A stretch of 64,000 nt of DNA, taken from Cedecea neteri (GTDB lineage: Bacteria > Pseudomonadota > Gammaproteobacteria > Enterobacterales > Enterobacteriaceae). Both the position numbers and the translations under genes were made by a program. The DNA lies in NCBI RefSeq assembly GCF_000758325.1, contig NZ_CP009459.1:3906001-3970000 (forward strand). The letters are read 5' to 3'. The notes under the pieces are model-generated. The model was not told where the DNA came from. It worked only from the letters and a program-made list of their open reading frames with translations, and searched no databases. Shown piece by piece: positions 51,314-61,317 of the stretch. Each line of letters begins with the position of its first letter. Positions within the stretch are counted from its first letter, which is position 1.

Positions 51314-52336
51314 TTAGCGCCAGCCCAACTCCGGTGCAACGTGCTTCAGAATAGATTCGATCACGTGCGCGTTATAATCCACGCCCAGCTGGTTTGGCAC
51401 GGTTAACAGCAGCGTGTCGGCTTCAGCAATCGCTTCATCCTGCGCCAGTTGCTTAATGAGCAGTTCCGGTTCAGCGGCATAGCTGCGGCCGAAAATGGCC
51501 CGGGTTTGTGGCTCGATGTAGCCAACCTGGTCGCCTTCTTTACCGCTGCCGCCGAAGTAGTTGCGGTCGCGCTGGTCCATTAACGCGAAGATGCTGCGGC
51601 TGACGGAAACGCGCGGTTCACGCGTATGGCCCGCTTCTTTCCACGCGGCCCGATAAGCGCGGATTTGCTTCGCCTGCTGGATATGGAACGGCTCGCCGGT
51701 TTCATCGGTTTTCAGCGTGGAGCTTTGCAGATTCATTCCTAACTGCGCTGCCCAAACAGAGGTCGCGTTGGAGCTTGCCCCCCACCAGATGCGCTCCCGC
51801 AGCCCGGCCGAAAACGGCTCCAGACGCAGCAGCCCCGGCGGATTAGGAAACATTGGCTGCGGATTCGGCTCGGCAAAACCTTCCCCTTTCAGCGCCTCGA
51901 GGAACACTTCGGTATGACGACGCGCCATGTCAGACTCGGTTTCGCCTTCGCCGGGCACATAACCAAAATAGCGCCAGCCGTCGATCACCTGTTCCGGCGA
52001 GCCACGGCTGATCCCAAGCTGCAGGCGGCCACCGGATATCAAATCCGCCGCGCCCGCATCCTCTACCATGTAAAGCGGGTTTTCATAGCGCATGTCGATC
52101 ACACCGGTGCCGATTTCAATGCGTTTGGTTTTCGCCCCGATTGCTGCCAGCAGGGGGAAAGGCGAGCTTAGCTGGCGAGCAAAATGGTGCACGCGGAAGT
52201 AAGCCCCGTCCGCGCCAAGCTCTTCGGCGGCAACGGCCAGGTCGATGGACTGCAGCAGCGTATCCGCCGCGGAGCGCGTGCCGGACTGGGCGGCAGGCGA
52301 CCAGTGGCCAAACGAGAGAAAGCCAATCTTTTTCAT
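51314..52336 (-). CDS. LLM-class flavin-dependent oxidoreductase
   Basis: This 340-residue luciferase-like monooxygenase has LSFGHWSPAAQSGTRSAADTLLQ at the N terminus, an AYFRVHHFARQ segment and LGISRGSPEQVIDGWRYFG. It uses reduced flavin from a partner reductase; the substrate is unknown. It stands 100 bp upstream of the MlrA-like gene on the same strand. Confidence 0.87.
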   Translation of the reverse strand: MKKIGFLSFGHWSPAAQSGTRSAADTLLQSIDLAVAAEELGADGAYFRVHHFARQLSSPFPLLAAIGAKTKRIEIGTGVIDMRYENPLYMVEDAGAADLISGGRLQLGISRGSPEQVIDGWRYFGYVPGEGETESDMARRHTEVFLEALKGEGFAEPNPQPMFPNPPGLLRLEPFSAGLRERIWWGASSNATSVWAAQLGMNLQSSTLKTDETGEPFHIQQAKQIRAYRAAWKEAGHTREPRVSVSRSIFALMDQRDRNYFGGSGKEGDQVGYIEPQTRAIFGRSYAAEPELLIKQLAQDEAIAEADTLLLTVPNQLGVDYNAHVIESILKHVAPELGWR

Positions 52337-52502
52337 CGGATATCGTCCTTAGACTCGGAGGTAACTGGCCTACAGTGACAAAATTCCCACCCCGGGTGCC
52401 AGCAAAATATTGCGATACCGCACTAAACGGATCGTCGGTTTCAGTGGGGGCAACGACGCTGCCCGGCGATTGTAATCAAAAAGTAAATGTCGTATAACAG
52501 GC

Positions 52503-52587
52503 ACCTCCGAGGGGTGTCCTGTATGGGCTGAGATGGCGCAAGCCGAACCCTTTGAACCTGATCTGGGTCATGCCAGCGAAGGGACGG
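52503..52587 (+). promoter_or_regulatory. TPP riboswitch (THI box)
   Basis: Conserved blocks GAGGGGTGTCC, GGGCTGAGAT, ACCCTTTGAACCTGATCTGGGT and ATGCCAGCGAAGGGA occur in order and spacing typical of the thiamin pyrophosphate aptamer. It lies 74 nt before tenA, so TPP should switch off the tenA-thiZXY operon, probably by masking initiation or ending transcription. Confidence 0.96.
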
Positions 52588-52660
52588 TCGGCAATCACAG
52601 CTCTGTTATTGTCTGTTCATACCTCTGCGCGCCCGGATCTCCATTTACCCAGGAGGTCCC

Positions 52661-53341
52661 ATGTACACCCCACTTTTCGAAAATGGTCTTTACGGACGAC
52701 TGCGCGAGCAGGCTGGCCAGCACTGGCAGGATTACGTCGCTCACCCTTTTCTACAGCAGCTTGCCGCCGGCACGTTGCCTAAAGCCGCATTTCAGCGCTA
52801 TCTGACTCAGGATTATCTTTTCCTGATTCACTTTGCCCGCGCCTACGCCCTGCTGGTGAGCAAGCTCCGCACTCTGCCGGAGATGCGCACCGCGACCGCT
52901 TCGCTGAATGCCATTGTCTCCGAGCTGCCACTCCATGTGGCTTACTGTCAAAGCTGGGGGCTGGATGAAACGCAAATGGCGGCCGAGGCGGAAGCCCCGG
53001 AAACCATGAACTACACCCGCTACGTGCTGGATATTGGCCATTCAGGCGACGCGCTCGATCTTCTGGCGGCGCTGCTGCCCTGCGTGGCCGGATATGCAGA
53101 AATCGGCCTTGGCCTGCTGCATAGCCCCGACACGGTGATGGCAGGCAATCCCTACGCGAACTGGATCCGTAACTACGGCGATGAGGGCTACCTCATCGGC
53201 GTGCAGGCCGCTGTGCAACTGCTCGAAACGGTAGGTCAGCAGCGTGGCGCGGAAAGCCGTTTCCCGGAGCTATCGCAGATTTTTACCACCGCGACGCAGC
53301 TTGAGTCCGCGTTCTGGCAGATGGGGCTGAATGCCTCATGA
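52661..53341 (+). CDS. tenA: Aminopyrimidine aminohydrolase TenA (thiaminase II)
   Basis: TenA hydrolyses amino-HMP formed by thiamin breakdown to HMP for reuse. It has 226 residues with the catalytic Cys in LLPCVAGYAEIG, which places it in the TenA_C class, and a Glu near the C terminus. AGGAGG precedes the ATG. It is the first gene of the riboswitch-controlled operon and overlaps thiZ by 4 nt. Confidence 0.93.
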   Translation: MYTPLFENGLYGRLREQAGQHWQDYVAHPFLQQLAAGTLPKAAFQRYLTQDYLFLIHFARAYALLVSKLRTLPEMRTATASLNAIVSELPLHVAYCQSWGLDETQMAAEAEAPETMNYTRYVLDIGHSGDALDLLAALLPCVAGYAEIGLGLLHSPDTVMAGNPYANWIRNYGDEGYLIGVQAAVQLLETVGQQRGAESRFPELSQIFTTATQLESAFWQMGLNAS

Positions 53342-54078
53342 TCGACAGCGCGACTTCGCCGGGCATTCAGGTGCGCGATCTCAGCCTGCGCTTTGGTCAG
53401 CAGACCATTTTTGAGCGGTTGAATTTTGATATTCCCGGCGGCAGCTTCGTGGCGCTATTGGGCGCGAGCGGAGCCGGTAAAACCAGCCTGCTAAAGATTA
53501 TCGCCGGGCTGTCGCAGGCCAGTGCAGGAAGCGTGACCTGTAGCGATGGGCTGCCGGTTGCCGGGCGCATCGCCTGGATGGGGCAGAAAGATTTGCTCTA
53601 CCCGTGGCTCAGCATTGAGCAGAACGTGGCCCTCGGTGCTCGCCTGCGTGGTGAAACAGTCGACAGGCAATGGACGGAGCATTTGATTGAACAGGTCGGG
53701 CTGGCTGGCTATGCCAAAGCCCTGCCAGCTTCGCTTTCGGGCGGGATGAGGCAACGTGCCGCCATCGCCAGAACGCTTTACGAAAAGCGCCCGATAGTGC
53801 TGATGGATGAACCGTTTTCGGCGCTGGATGCCATTACCCGCACGGCCATTCAGGATCTGGCGGCCAGGCTGCTGGCGAAAAATACCGTGCTGCTGATCAC
53901 CCACGATCCGATGGAAGCCTGTCGGCTCAGCCATCGCCTGCTGGTGCTCTCCCGCTGGCCTGCTGGCATTGACGATACGCATGTTATTGCCGGGCAACCG
54001 CCCCGCGCGCCGGACGATGTGGATCTGCTCCAAAGCCAGGCCGGGCTGCTGCAGCAGTTAATGAGGGCCGCCGAATGA
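53338..54078 (+). CDS. thiZ: Thiamin-precursor ABC transporter ATPase ThiZ
   Basis: This 246-residue ATPase has Walker A GASGAGKTS, signature LSGGMRQR and Walker B IVLMDEPF. It is of the nitrate/taurine family used for formyl-aminopyrimidine (HMP precursor) import. It overlaps tenA and thiX by 4 nt each. Confidence 0.9.
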   Translation: MIDSATSPGIQVRDLSLRFGQQTIFERLNFDIPGGSFVALLGASGAGKTSLLKIIAGLSQASAGSVTCSDGLPVAGRIAWMGQKDLLYPWLSIEQNVALGARLRGETVDRQWTEHLIEQVGLAGYAKALPASLSGGMRQRAAIARTLYEKRPIVLMDEPFSALDAITRTAIQDLAARLLAKNTVLLITHDPMEACRLSHRLLVLSRWPAGIDDTHVIAGQPPRAPDDVDLLQSQAGLLQQLMRAAE

Positions 54079-54845
54079 AGCCGACGTCAGACACTCATGC
54101 TACCCGCCTGCGCCGTGGGCTGACCGTTTTTGCCGGGCTGCTGCTGCTTTGGTACCTGCTTACCCTCGGCAATATTCCCGCCTTTCTTCTGCCCTCTCCC
54201 GCTTCGGTAGCGCTGGCTTTATGGGATGGCCGCGATTATCTCGCCTGGCACACGCTGGTCACAGCCTTAGAGATTATCAGCGGACTAATTCTGGGCGTAC
54301 TGCTGGGTGCAGGCCTGGCGCTGGGCATGATGTTTTCCCCCCGCCTCCAGCGCTGGCTGATGCCGCTGGTACTCACCAGCCAGGCGATCCCGGTCTTTGC
54401 CCTGGCGCCGCTGCTGGTGCTGTGGTTCGGTTTTGGCATGAGCGCCAAAGTGGCGATGGCGGTGCTGGTGATTTTCTTCCCGGTGGTGTCGTCGTTCTTT
54501 GACGGTCTGCGCCGGGTGAATAACGACTATCTGGATTTGGCTCGCACGATGGGGGCTTCACGCTGGGCGCAGCTGAGGCACGTCCGACTGATGGCGGCGC
54601 TGCCTGCTTTTGGCTCGGGGCTGCGCATGGCCGCCGCCGTCGCCCCCATCGGGGCAATTATTGGCGAATGGGTGGGTTCTGCCGAAGGGCTGGGCTACGT
54701 GATGCTCAACGCCAACGCCCGCATGCAAACCGATGTCTGCTTTGCCGCGCTGTTTATTTTAGTCCTGATGACCGTTCTGCTCTGGCTGGCGGTCGATGCC
54801 CTGCTGCGGCGGCTGATTGTCTGGTCGCCTGAAAACAACGAATAA
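54075..54845 (+). CDS. thiX: Thiamin-precursor ABC transporter permease ThiX
   Basis: This 256-residue permease has six helices and the EAA loop DLARTMGASRWAQLRHV. It is the membrane partner of ThiZ and ThiY in the ThiXYZ system, which imports N-formyl-4-amino-5-aminomethyl-2-methylpyrimidine. Confidence 0.9.
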   Translation: MKPTSDTHATRLRRGLTVFAGLLLLWYLLTLGNIPAFLLPSPASVALALWDGRDYLAWHTLVTALEIISGLILGVLLGAGLALGMMFSPRLQRWLMPLVLTSQAIPVFALAPLLVLWFGFGMSAKVAMAVLVIFFPVVSSFFDGLRRVNNDYLDLARTMGASRWAQLRHVRLMAALPAFGSGLRMAAAVAPIGAIIGEWVGSAEGLGYVMLNANARMQTDVCFAALFILVLMTVLLWLAVDALLRRLIVWSPENNE

Positions 54846-54870
54846 CCGCCTTAATGAAGGAATTAAGAAG

Positions 54871-55803
54871 ATGAAAAAAACGCTGTGTGGCCTGCTGCTC
54901 ACCGCCGCCTTTGCCGCTCAGGCCTCAGCCGCCGAAAAGCTGACCCTGGTGCTGGACTGGTACATTAACCCCGATCACGCGCCGATTATGGTGGCAGAAC
55001 AAATTGGCGCTTTTAAGGCCGAGGGGCTGGACGTGAAGATTGTTCCCCCGTCTGACCCTGCTCTGCCGCCGCGCCTGGTTGCCGCCGGGCAGGCAGATCT
55101 GGCGATTACCTACCAGCCGCAGCTGCATTTCTTTGCCGATCAGGGTCTACCGCTGGTGCGCGTCGGGACGCTGATTAACACCCCGCTGAACACCGTGATG
55201 ACGCTGGATCAAAACATTAAATCTCCGGCGGATCTCAAAGGCAAAAAAATCGGCTATTCCGTCAGCGGTATCGAGCAGGCGACGCTTGCCACCATGCTTG
55301 AGCATGAGCACGTCAAACCGGAAGAAATGAAGCTCATCAACGTCAACTTCCAGCTCACCAGTGCCCTGCTGGCGGGCCAGGTGGATGCGGTGATCGGCGG
55401 CTACCGCAATATCGAAGCGCTCGAGCTGAAGCTTCAGGGTAAGCCCCCGGTGGTGTTTAACGTCGAGGACTACGGCGTCCCGGCCTACGATGAGCTGATT
55501 TTTGTGGCGAATCGCAAAACGGCGAATGAAGCGAAGATCAAAAAATTCTTCGCCGCGCTGAAAAAAGGCAACGAGTACCTGCAGGCGCATCCGCAGGAAA
55601 CCTGGCAGGCTTTTGCCAAAGCCCATGCGGAACTGAATACCGAGCTGAATAAGCAGGCCTGGCAGGCAAGCCTGCCGCTGTTTGCTGCCGACCCGGCCAA
55701 ACTCGACCGCGCCCGCTACCAGGCCTATGAGCAGTTCCTGTTTGATAACAAGCTGATCAAGAAAATCACCCCGGTGGATGACTACGCCGTAGAGCTGCAC
55801 TAA
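54871..55803 (+). CDS. thiY: Thiamin-precursor binding protein ThiY
   Basis: This 310-residue periplasmic protein of the NMT1/THI5-like family has a signal peptide cleaved after AQASA. I chose the ATG at 54871 with GAAGGA upstream. LVLDWYINPDHAPIMVAEQIGAF and the pyrimidine-binding region are present. It is the last gene of the tenA-thiZXY operon. Confidence 0.92.
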   Translation: MKKTLCGLLLTAAFAAQASAAEKLTLVLDWYINPDHAPIMVAEQIGAFKAEGLDVKIVPPSDPALPPRLVAAGQADLAITYQPQLHFFADQGLPLVRVGTLINTPLNTVMTLDQNIKSPADLKGKKIGYSVSGIEQATLATMLEHEHVKPEEMKLINVNFQLTSALLAGQVDAVIGGYRNIEALELKLQGKPPVVFNVEDYGVPAYDELIFVANRKTANEAKIKKFFAALKKGNEYLQAHPQETWQAFAKAHAELNTELNKQAWQASLPLFAADPAKLDRARYQAYEQFLFDNKLIKKITPVDDYAVELH

Positions 55804-55847
55804 GCCAGATGGCCCGGCCGCCTGCCAACGGGCAGCCGGGCATTCAG

Positions 55848-57068
55848 TCAGTCAAACCAGGCATCAATCGGATCGTAATACCGGGCCCAGGCTTTAGGGC
55901 CTTCGGCCATTTCGGCATCGGTGAGTAAGGCATACTCCAGCTTCTCGCGCAGACTCGCCTCATCCATATCAATGCCGATGAAAACAATCTCCTGGCGCGC
56001 ATCGCCGATGCCGTCTTCCCAGTGCTTTAAAATGTGCCGGAGGCTTTCGGCATCCTGCGGCCACTGTTCACGGGGAATGCTGGCCCACCACATCCCTGCC
56101 AGCCCCTGGCGCATCACGCCGCCCGCGTGGGACCAGGATCCGGCATGATGAGGGCGACTCGCCAGCCAGAAAAACCCTTTAGAGCGAATAACGCCTTTAA
56201 GCCCGCCGTCGGTCACCATCTGGAAACGCGCCGGGTGGAAGGGGCGTCGGGCGCGAAAAACAAAATTACGAATGCCGTATTCTTCAGTTTCCGGCGTATG
56301 CTCCCCGCGTAGCTCTTTTAGCCAGCCGGGCGCCTGGGCTGCAGCATCGAAGTCAAACAGCCCGGTATCCAGAACCTGGTCCAGGCTCACCTGGCTAAAC
56401 GCCGAAGTGATGATTTTTGCCCGTGGGTTAAGGGAGTGCAGGACGGACATCAGGCGGCGTTTCTCTGCGTCGCCGATCAGATCGGTTTTGTTGAGAACTA
56501 GAACGTCGCAAAACTCTATCTGGTCAATCAGCAGGTCGACCACGGTACGTTCGTCCTCTTCGCCCATGGATTCGCCGCGAGACTGAATGCTGTCGTAGGA
56601 TTCATAATCCCGAAGGAAGTTAAAGCCGTCCACCACCGTCACCATGGTGTCGAGCCGGGCGATATCGGAGAGGCTTTCGCCCTTGTCATCCACGAAAGTG
56701 AATGTTTCCGCCACGGGCAGCGGTTCGGAAATACCGGTAGATTCGATGACCAGGTTATCAAAACGCCCTTCCCGGGCAAGCTGGCTGATTTCCACCAGCA
56801 GATCTTCACGCAGCGTGCAGCAAATACAGCCGTTGCTCATCTCCACCAGTTTTTCATCGGTGCGCGTCAGACTGGAACCACCCTCACGCACCAGTGCGGC
56901 GTCAATATTCACCTCGGACATGTCGTTGACGATCACCGCCACCCGCCGCCCTTCCCGGTTATTTAAAATATGGTTCAGCAAAGTAGTTTTTCCGGCGCCC
57001 AAAAAACCGGACAGCACGGTAACGGGCAGTTTCTTTGGCCGACTGTGGGCCTGTGTTAACGATGACAT
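55848..57068 (-). CDS. COG0523 GTPase, ZigA/ZagA-type zinc metallochaperone
   Basis: This 406-residue G3E GTPase has Walker [16 protein letters not shown], the metal motif CICCTLRED, guanine motif NKTD and a C-terminal CobW_C domain. Members under Zur control deliver zinc to client enzymes during starvation. GGAG lies before the ATG, and a palindromic Zur-like box lies 33-52 bp upstream. The family includes cobalt and nitrile-hydratase branches; the Zur box favours zinc. Confidence 0.88.
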   Translation of the reverse strand: MSSLTQAHSRPKKLPVTVLSGFLGAGKTTLLNHILNNREGRRVAVIVNDMSEVNIDAALVREGGSSLTRTDEKLVEMSNGCICCTLREDLLVEISQLAREGRFDNLVIESTGISEPLPVAETFTFVDDKGESLSDIARLDTMVTVVDGFNFLRDYESYDSIQSRGESMGEEDERTVVDLLIDQIEFCDVLVLNKTDLIGDAEKRRLMSVLHSLNPRAKIITSAFSQVSLDQVLDTGLFDFDAAAQAPGWLKELRGEHTPETEEYGIRNFVFRARRPFHPARFQMVTDGGLKGVIRSKGFFWLASRPHHAGSWSHAGGVMRQGLAGMWWASIPREQWPQDAESLRHILKHWEDGIGDARQEIVFIGIDMDEASLREKLEYALLTDAEMAEGPKAWARYYDPIDAWFD

Positions 57069-57100
57069 TGCAACTCCTCACTGACTGTGCAGCTATTATT

Positions 57101-57120
57101 GATATGTTATAACATAACAA
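57101..57120 (-). promoter_or_regulatory. Candidate Zur box
   Basis: It contains the perfect palindrome TATGTTATAACATA (57103-57116), the core of the enterobacterial Zur consensus (TGTTATANTATAACA-like). It sits just upstream of the COG0523 gene. Confidence 0.75.
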
Positions 57121-57170
57121 AAATGGACGACATTGTCATGCCGGAGATAAAAACCGGGCGTAGAAATGAA

Positions 57171-57195
57171 AAAAGCCAGCTAGCGCTGGCTTTGA
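57171..57195 (-). terminator. Intrinsic terminator of the chemoreceptor gene
   Basis: AAAGCCAGC/GCTGGCTTT with a TAGC loop; on the minus strand TTTTTT follows. It lies 15 bp after the stop at 57210. Confidence 0.9.
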
Positions 57196-57209
57196 GAAGG
57201 AAAACTGAA

Positions 57210-58754
57210 TTACTGCAGGCGGAATACCCGCACCAGGTCGCGTAGCTGCTTCGCCTGATCGTTCAGAGATGCCGCGGCGGCAACCGACTCTTCCACCAGG
57301 GCAGAGTTTTGCTGGGTGGTGGAATCAATCATGCCAATGGCGCTGTTGATCTGGGAAATGCCGTCCGTTTGCTCCTGACTGGCCTGCTTGATCTCCCCGA
57401 GGATAGTGTTCATTTCCTGCACGTTGTTGATCATGCCGGCAATCTGCACGTTCGCTTTTTCCACCAGCTCCATGCCCTCACGAGTCTGAGTGGTTGAGTT
57501 CTCAATCAGGCTTCTGATCTCGCTCGCCGATGAGGCACTTTTCTGCGCCAGCTGGCGAACTTCCCCGGCAACCACGGCAAAACCACGGCCGTGCTCCCCG
57601 GCGCGAGCCGCTTCTACCGCCGCATTCAGCGCCAGAATGTTAGTCTGGAACGCGATGGAGTCGATGAGGTTAATGATGTCCGACATACGGTTGGAGGTTT
57701 CATTAATCACACGCATTTTGCTGGTGACCTGAGACATCATCTGGCCGTTGTTTTTCACCACCGTTGCGGCTTCGGAAGAGAGCCTGGTTGCCTCGTTGGT
57801 GTGGTCAAAGGTGTTTTTCACCGTGGAGGTGATCTGCTCCATAGAAGCCGCCGTTTCCTCTACAGAACTGGCCTGCTCTTCGGTACGAGCCGCAAGATCC
57901 TGGTTCCCGGCGACAATTTGTGCGGCGGCAGAAGAGATTGTTTCCGACCCCTGCTGAACCTGATGGACAATCTCTTGCAGGCGGACTTTCATGCTCATCA
58001 GCGCCTGCAACAGTTCGCCTGTTTCATCTTTATGAGTCACCGTAATGTTACCCGTAAGGTCGCCTTCGGCAATCGCACCGGCAAACTCAACGGCGCGAAC
58101 CAGCGGGCGAGTAATGGAGCGCACCACAAACATACCGATGAGGCTGCCCAGCGCGATACTCAGCAAGGTCAGAAGCACAGTGACCAGCCGGTTAGAGCGA
58201 TAATCTTTATCTACCTGTTGCCCCGCAGAAGTCATTTTTTGGTTCTGGATAGCAATCAGTTCCTGCACTTTGTCTTTGTATTTTTCCTGCACCTGAATGG
58301 TGGTGGCCATCATTTCCTGCAGCGCAGCGGCACGATCGTTTTGCTGTACCGCCTGTAAAATACGGAAACGTGAGTCCAGATACTCTTTACGAATGTCGGC
58401 CAGTTCACTCAGCGCTTTTTGTGAAGCCGCGTCGGTGCTGGATTTGTTCAGGTCAGCCAGCAGCGCGGTAATATGCGCACTAATCTCCGTAAGGTGTTTT
58501 TCTGATTTCTGGCGAAATGTACCCGCTTCATCCAGCAGCATTAGCTGCTGCGTGTTCACAAACTCCTGGAAACTCTCAATCAGATCGTTGGCTTTAACGG
58601 TTGTCGGGTAATCATTATTAACAATCGTTTGAATGCCGGTATTTGCCCGGCTCAGGCTGAGCAAAGAAAGCCCTGAGCTGAAGATCATCAGCACAATAAA
58701 AATAGCAATCGTCAGCGTTAACTTGCTGCGAATTTTTACATCATGTAGTGACAT
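57210..58754 (-). CDS. Methyl-accepting chemotaxis protein
   Basis: This 514-residue receptor has a first helix (about 12-34), a four-helix-bundle periplasmic ligand domain (35-190), a second helix (about 191-211), a HAMP domain and a cytoplasmic signalling hairpin with the invariant tip [28 protein letters not shown] chose the start at 58754, preceded by GGGAG. It ends [11 protein letters not shown] without the NWETF pentapeptide that tethers CheR and CheB, so it is a low-abundance-type receptor. A sigma28 promoter lies about 105 bp upstream. Ligand unknown. Confidence 0.93.
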   Translation of the reverse strand: MSLHDVKIRSKLTLTIAIFIVLMIFSSGLSLLSLSRANTGIQTIVNNDYPTTVKANDLIESFQEFVNTQQLMLLDEAGTFRQKSEKHLTEISAHITALLADLNKSSTDAASQKALSELADIRKEYLDSRFRILQAVQQNDRAAALQEMMATTIQVQEKYKDKVQELIAIQNQKMTSAGQQVDKDYRSNRLVTVLLTLLSIALGSLIGMFVVRSITRPLVRAVEFAGAIAEGDLTGNITVTHKDETGELLQALMSMKVRLQEIVHQVQQGSETISSAAAQIVAGNQDLAARTEEQASSVEETAASMEQITSTVKNTFDHTNEATRLSSEAATVVKNNGQMMSQVTSKMRVINETSNRMSDIINLIDSIAFQTNILALNAAVEAARAGEHGRGFAVVAGEVRQLAQKSASSASEIRSLIENSTTQTREGMELVEKANVQIAGMINNVQEMNTILGEIKQASQEQTDGISQINSAIGMIDSTTQQNSALVEESVAAAASLNDQAKQLRDLVRVFRLQ

Positions 58755-58858
58755 TTTTTCTCCCTTGAGAACCGTATTTTTATGAATGCACAAAATCCTC
58801 TGCGGCCGAAACAGCAGAAAATAAATAGCACAAAGGGATGGAAGCACCTCGTACAGGC

Positions 58859-58885
58859 TTATCGGATATATTCAGATTAACTTTA
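58859..58885 (-). promoter_or_regulatory. Sigma28 (FliA) promoter of the chemoreceptor gene
   Basis: On the minus strand TAAA, a 15-bp spacer and TCCGATAA match the FliA consensus TAAA-N15-GCCGATAA with one mismatch. Flagellar class III expression is expected. Confidence 0.82.
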
Positions 58886-59139
58886 TGAATTTGATCGGTT
58901 TTTTCTTATGGTCTGGCCAGACAGATAGCTGAAAGCTATTAATTGAATATCTATTGATCGATAATTTGCGATAGGGAACGTTTTTTTAATCTATTTTGCT
59001 GAGAGCAATGCTCTCCCCCACACTATTTTTTAAAATACAGCAAGCGCGTGGCAAATATAAATTCACCACGCACCGGTTTATTTAATTATTTAATATTTTA
59101 TTAACAATACTGAATTACCCTTTTCAGCGCAGGGAAATA
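58886..59139. other. AT-rich spacer between cbl and the chemoreceptor gene
   Basis: No gene is visible. The stretch is strongly AT-rich and lies between the cbl stop and the sigma28 promoter. Confidence 0.5.
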
Positions 59140-60084
59140 TCAGATTTGATAATCGATGGCGGGTTCTTCTGGCTCCAGCGCCAGGCGCTTAATTTCCTCG
59201 ACCGACAGCTCGGGGTTGCACAGCTCAATAAAGCGCCAGACGTAGTTACGCTGCAGTTGCCCACGGCGGATCCCGAGCCAGACAGTGTTCGCGTCAAACA
59301 GGTGGCGAGTGTCCAGCCGAACCAGGCTACCTTCTTCGCCGCTGGCCTGGTCGGCCACCAGCCCAATGCCCAGGCCAAGCTCCACGTAGGTTTTGACTAC
59401 GTCAGAATCCTGGGCGCTAAGCACAACATCAGCCGTTAAACCACGCCGGGCAAACGCTTCATCTATACGGGAACGCCCGGTGATACCCTGTCGGTAAGTG
59501 ATCAGCGGCCAGCGACTGATATCGTCCAGCGTAAGCGGGCTGGTATGAATCAACGGATGCCCCTGCGGAACCAACAGGCTGTGATACCAGCGGAACCACG
59601 GGTAGGCCACCACCAAAGGATCGGTGCTCAGACGCTCGCTGGCGATGCCAATATCCGCCGCCCCGCTGTGTAGCAGCGATTCGATTTCCTGCGGCGTGCC
59701 CTGAATCAGCTCAAGGCGAACTTCAGGGAATAAGGCGCGGAAGGCTTTGATCACCACCGGCAGGCTATAGCGGGCCTGTGTGTGGGTGGTGGCGATGGTG
59801 AGGACACCGCTGGTGTCGTTAGTGAAAAGGTCGGCCAGGCGACGCACGTTGCTGGCTTCGTTGAGAATACGTTCGGCAATCACCAACAGAGCTTTACCCG
59901 GTTCGGTCATACCTAATAACCGTTTGCCGCGGCGAATGAATATTTCAATCCCCAGCTCTTCTTCCAGCTCGCGAATATGGCGGCTGACGCCAGATTGAGA
60001 GGTGAAAAGCATATTGGCGACTTCGGTGAGATTGTAGTCCCGCCGCGCCGCCTCGCGGATTATTTTTAGTTGCTGGAAATTCAC
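59140..60084 (-). CDS. cbl: LysR-type sulfur regulator Cbl
   Basis: Cbl activates ssu and tau genes for sulfonate use when sulfate is scarce. I chose the GTG at 60084, which aligns with MNFQQLKIIREAARRDYNLTE of E. coli Cbl, giving 314 residues. An upstream extension to 60147 has no homology. The helix-turn-helix and the effector domain are intact. It lies downstream of nac on the same strand as in E. coli, where NtrC-driven nac transcription also reads into cbl. Confidence 0.96.
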   Translation of the reverse strand: MNFQQLKIIREAARRDYNLTEVANMLFTSQSGVSRHIRELEEELGIEIFIRRGKRLLGMTEPGKALLVIAERILNEASNVRRLADLFTNDTSGVLTIATTHTQARYSLPVVIKAFRALFPEVRLELIQGTPQEIESLLHSGAADIGIASERLSTDPLVVAYPWFRWYHSLLVPQGHPLIHTSPLTLDDISRWPLITYRQGITGRSRIDEAFARRGLTADVVLSAQDSDVVKTYVELGLGIGLVADQASGEEGSLVRLDTRHLFDANTVWLGIRRGQLQRNYVWRFIELCNPELSVEEIKRLALEPEEPAIDYQI

Positions 60085-60190
60085 ATCGCCCCCGGGATCA
60101 TGACTGTTCTTTACACCATTGTTAAAGTCACAGCCCCGGTGGGACAAATAATAAAAACCAGCAACCTATTCCATTTGGTAATAAGCGAGC

Positions 60191-61108
60191 TTAGCCCACC
60201 AGCATCAGTTCGCGATTTTCCAGCGCCGGGCGGGTGACCAGAGACATAAGAATTTCTTTTACCGCCTGGGCCTGAGGTGAAAGCGGCAACCGCGCGGACA
60301 GGTTCAGCGACAGAGGTAAATTTAACGACGGGCTGGTAATGCGCGCCATCCAGCCACCGGATGAATCGGCCAGTGAACGCGCGGCGGATTCCGGCAGCAC
60401 GGTCACGCCCATACCGCTGGCAATAGCCGCCGTTAAGGTCGAAATAGATTCGATCTCACCGATAATTTTTGCCGTCAGGCGGCGCAGGGAGAAAGCCTCA
60501 TCCACGCGCTTGCGAACCGCGCTGTAGTCGCGGGGCAGGAAAAGATTCATAGCCGCAACGTCCGACAAATCAACGCTGTTACCCGGGCAGTCACGGGTGC
60601 CCACGAGGAACAAATCCTCTTTCAGCAGCGGCTGGCTGGTCAGCCCCGCCGTTGGCGTGCGGTCATACAACACCGCCATATCAAGCTGCCCGCTGAGCAA
60701 TTTGTCGTTCAGCTGTGAACCGCTATTTTCATGCAGATACACCTGCACATCCGGCAGCTCGGCGCGCACGGCCTGCAGCAGCGGCATGGTAATCGAGGAT
60801 GCTGCCATCCCCGGCGCAAGACCAATCGAGACGAGGCCTTGCATAGTCTGGCCCACATTATTCACCGCCAGCTGAGCCTGCTCGCACTGACGCAGAATCG
60901 TCCGCGCGTGAGCATATAAAATTTTTCCGGCTTCCGTCGGCGTGACGCCGCGTTTGGTGCGGATCAGCAGTTGCTGATCCAGCTCCCCTTCCAGAGTGGC
61001 AACCTGCTGGCTGAGCGCCGGCTGTGCGATGTGCAGTACTTCTGCGGCCTGGGTCAGGCTGCCAATATCAACAATTTTTACGAAGTACTTCAGTCGTCTT
61101 AAATTCAT
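60191..61108 (-). CDS. nac: Nitrogen assimilation control regulator Nac
   Basis: Nac is a LysR-family protein that links NtrC-dependent nitrogen limitation to sigma70 genes. It has 305 residues, as in E. coli and Klebsiella, starting MNLRRLKYFVKIVDIGSLTQAAEVL. It lacks the usual need for a co-inducer. A sigma54 promoter and an NtrC site lie upstream. Confidence 0.97.
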   Translation of the reverse strand: MNLRRLKYFVKIVDIGSLTQAAEVLHIAQPALSQQVATLEGELDQQLLIRTKRGVTPTEAGKILYAHARTILRQCEQAQLAVNNVGQTMQGLVSIGLAPGMAASSITMPLLQAVRAELPDVQVYLHENSGSQLNDKLLSGQLDMAVLYDRTPTAGLTSQPLLKEDLFLVGTRDCPGNSVDLSDVAAMNLFLPRDYSAVRKRVDEAFSLRRLTAKIIGEIESISTLTAAIASGMGVTVLPESAARSLADSSGGWMARITSPSLNLPLSLNLSARLPLSPQAQAVKEILMSLVTRPALENRELMLVG

Positions 61109-61165
61109 TTTGCCCCCTATTACGGAATGCCAGTGCCAGTCATGGCAGTGATGTCGTAAAAGGTT

Positions 61166-61183
61166 TTGCAATATGCTTGCCAC
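61166..61183 (-). promoter_or_regulatory. Sigma54 promoter of nac
   Basis: On the minus strand TGTGGCAAGCATATTGCAA has GG and GC exactly 10 nt apart, the -24/-12 pattern of RpoN promoters. It lies 58-75 bp before the nac start. Confidence 0.9.
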
Positions 61184-61298
61184 ATTTTTCGTTTACGGCG
61201 TAAACGAGATAACAGGCTGGATAATAAGAGAAACTGATAAAGCCCCCGCGAGGATTAACGAAACAGGAGGCTTGCTTATGCCCCATAAGAGGTACAAA

Positions 61299-61315
61299 TG
61301 CACCGAGATGGTGCA
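61299..61315 (-). promoter_or_regulatory. NtrC binding site
   Basis: TGCACCGAGATGGTGCA equals the NtrC consensus TGCACC-N5-GGTGCA; flanking AAA/TTT extends the palindrome. It is about 125 bp upstream of the sigma54 promoter, a normal enhancer distance, and ends 2 bp before the scsD stop codon. Confidence 0.93.
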
Positions 61316-61317
61316 TT

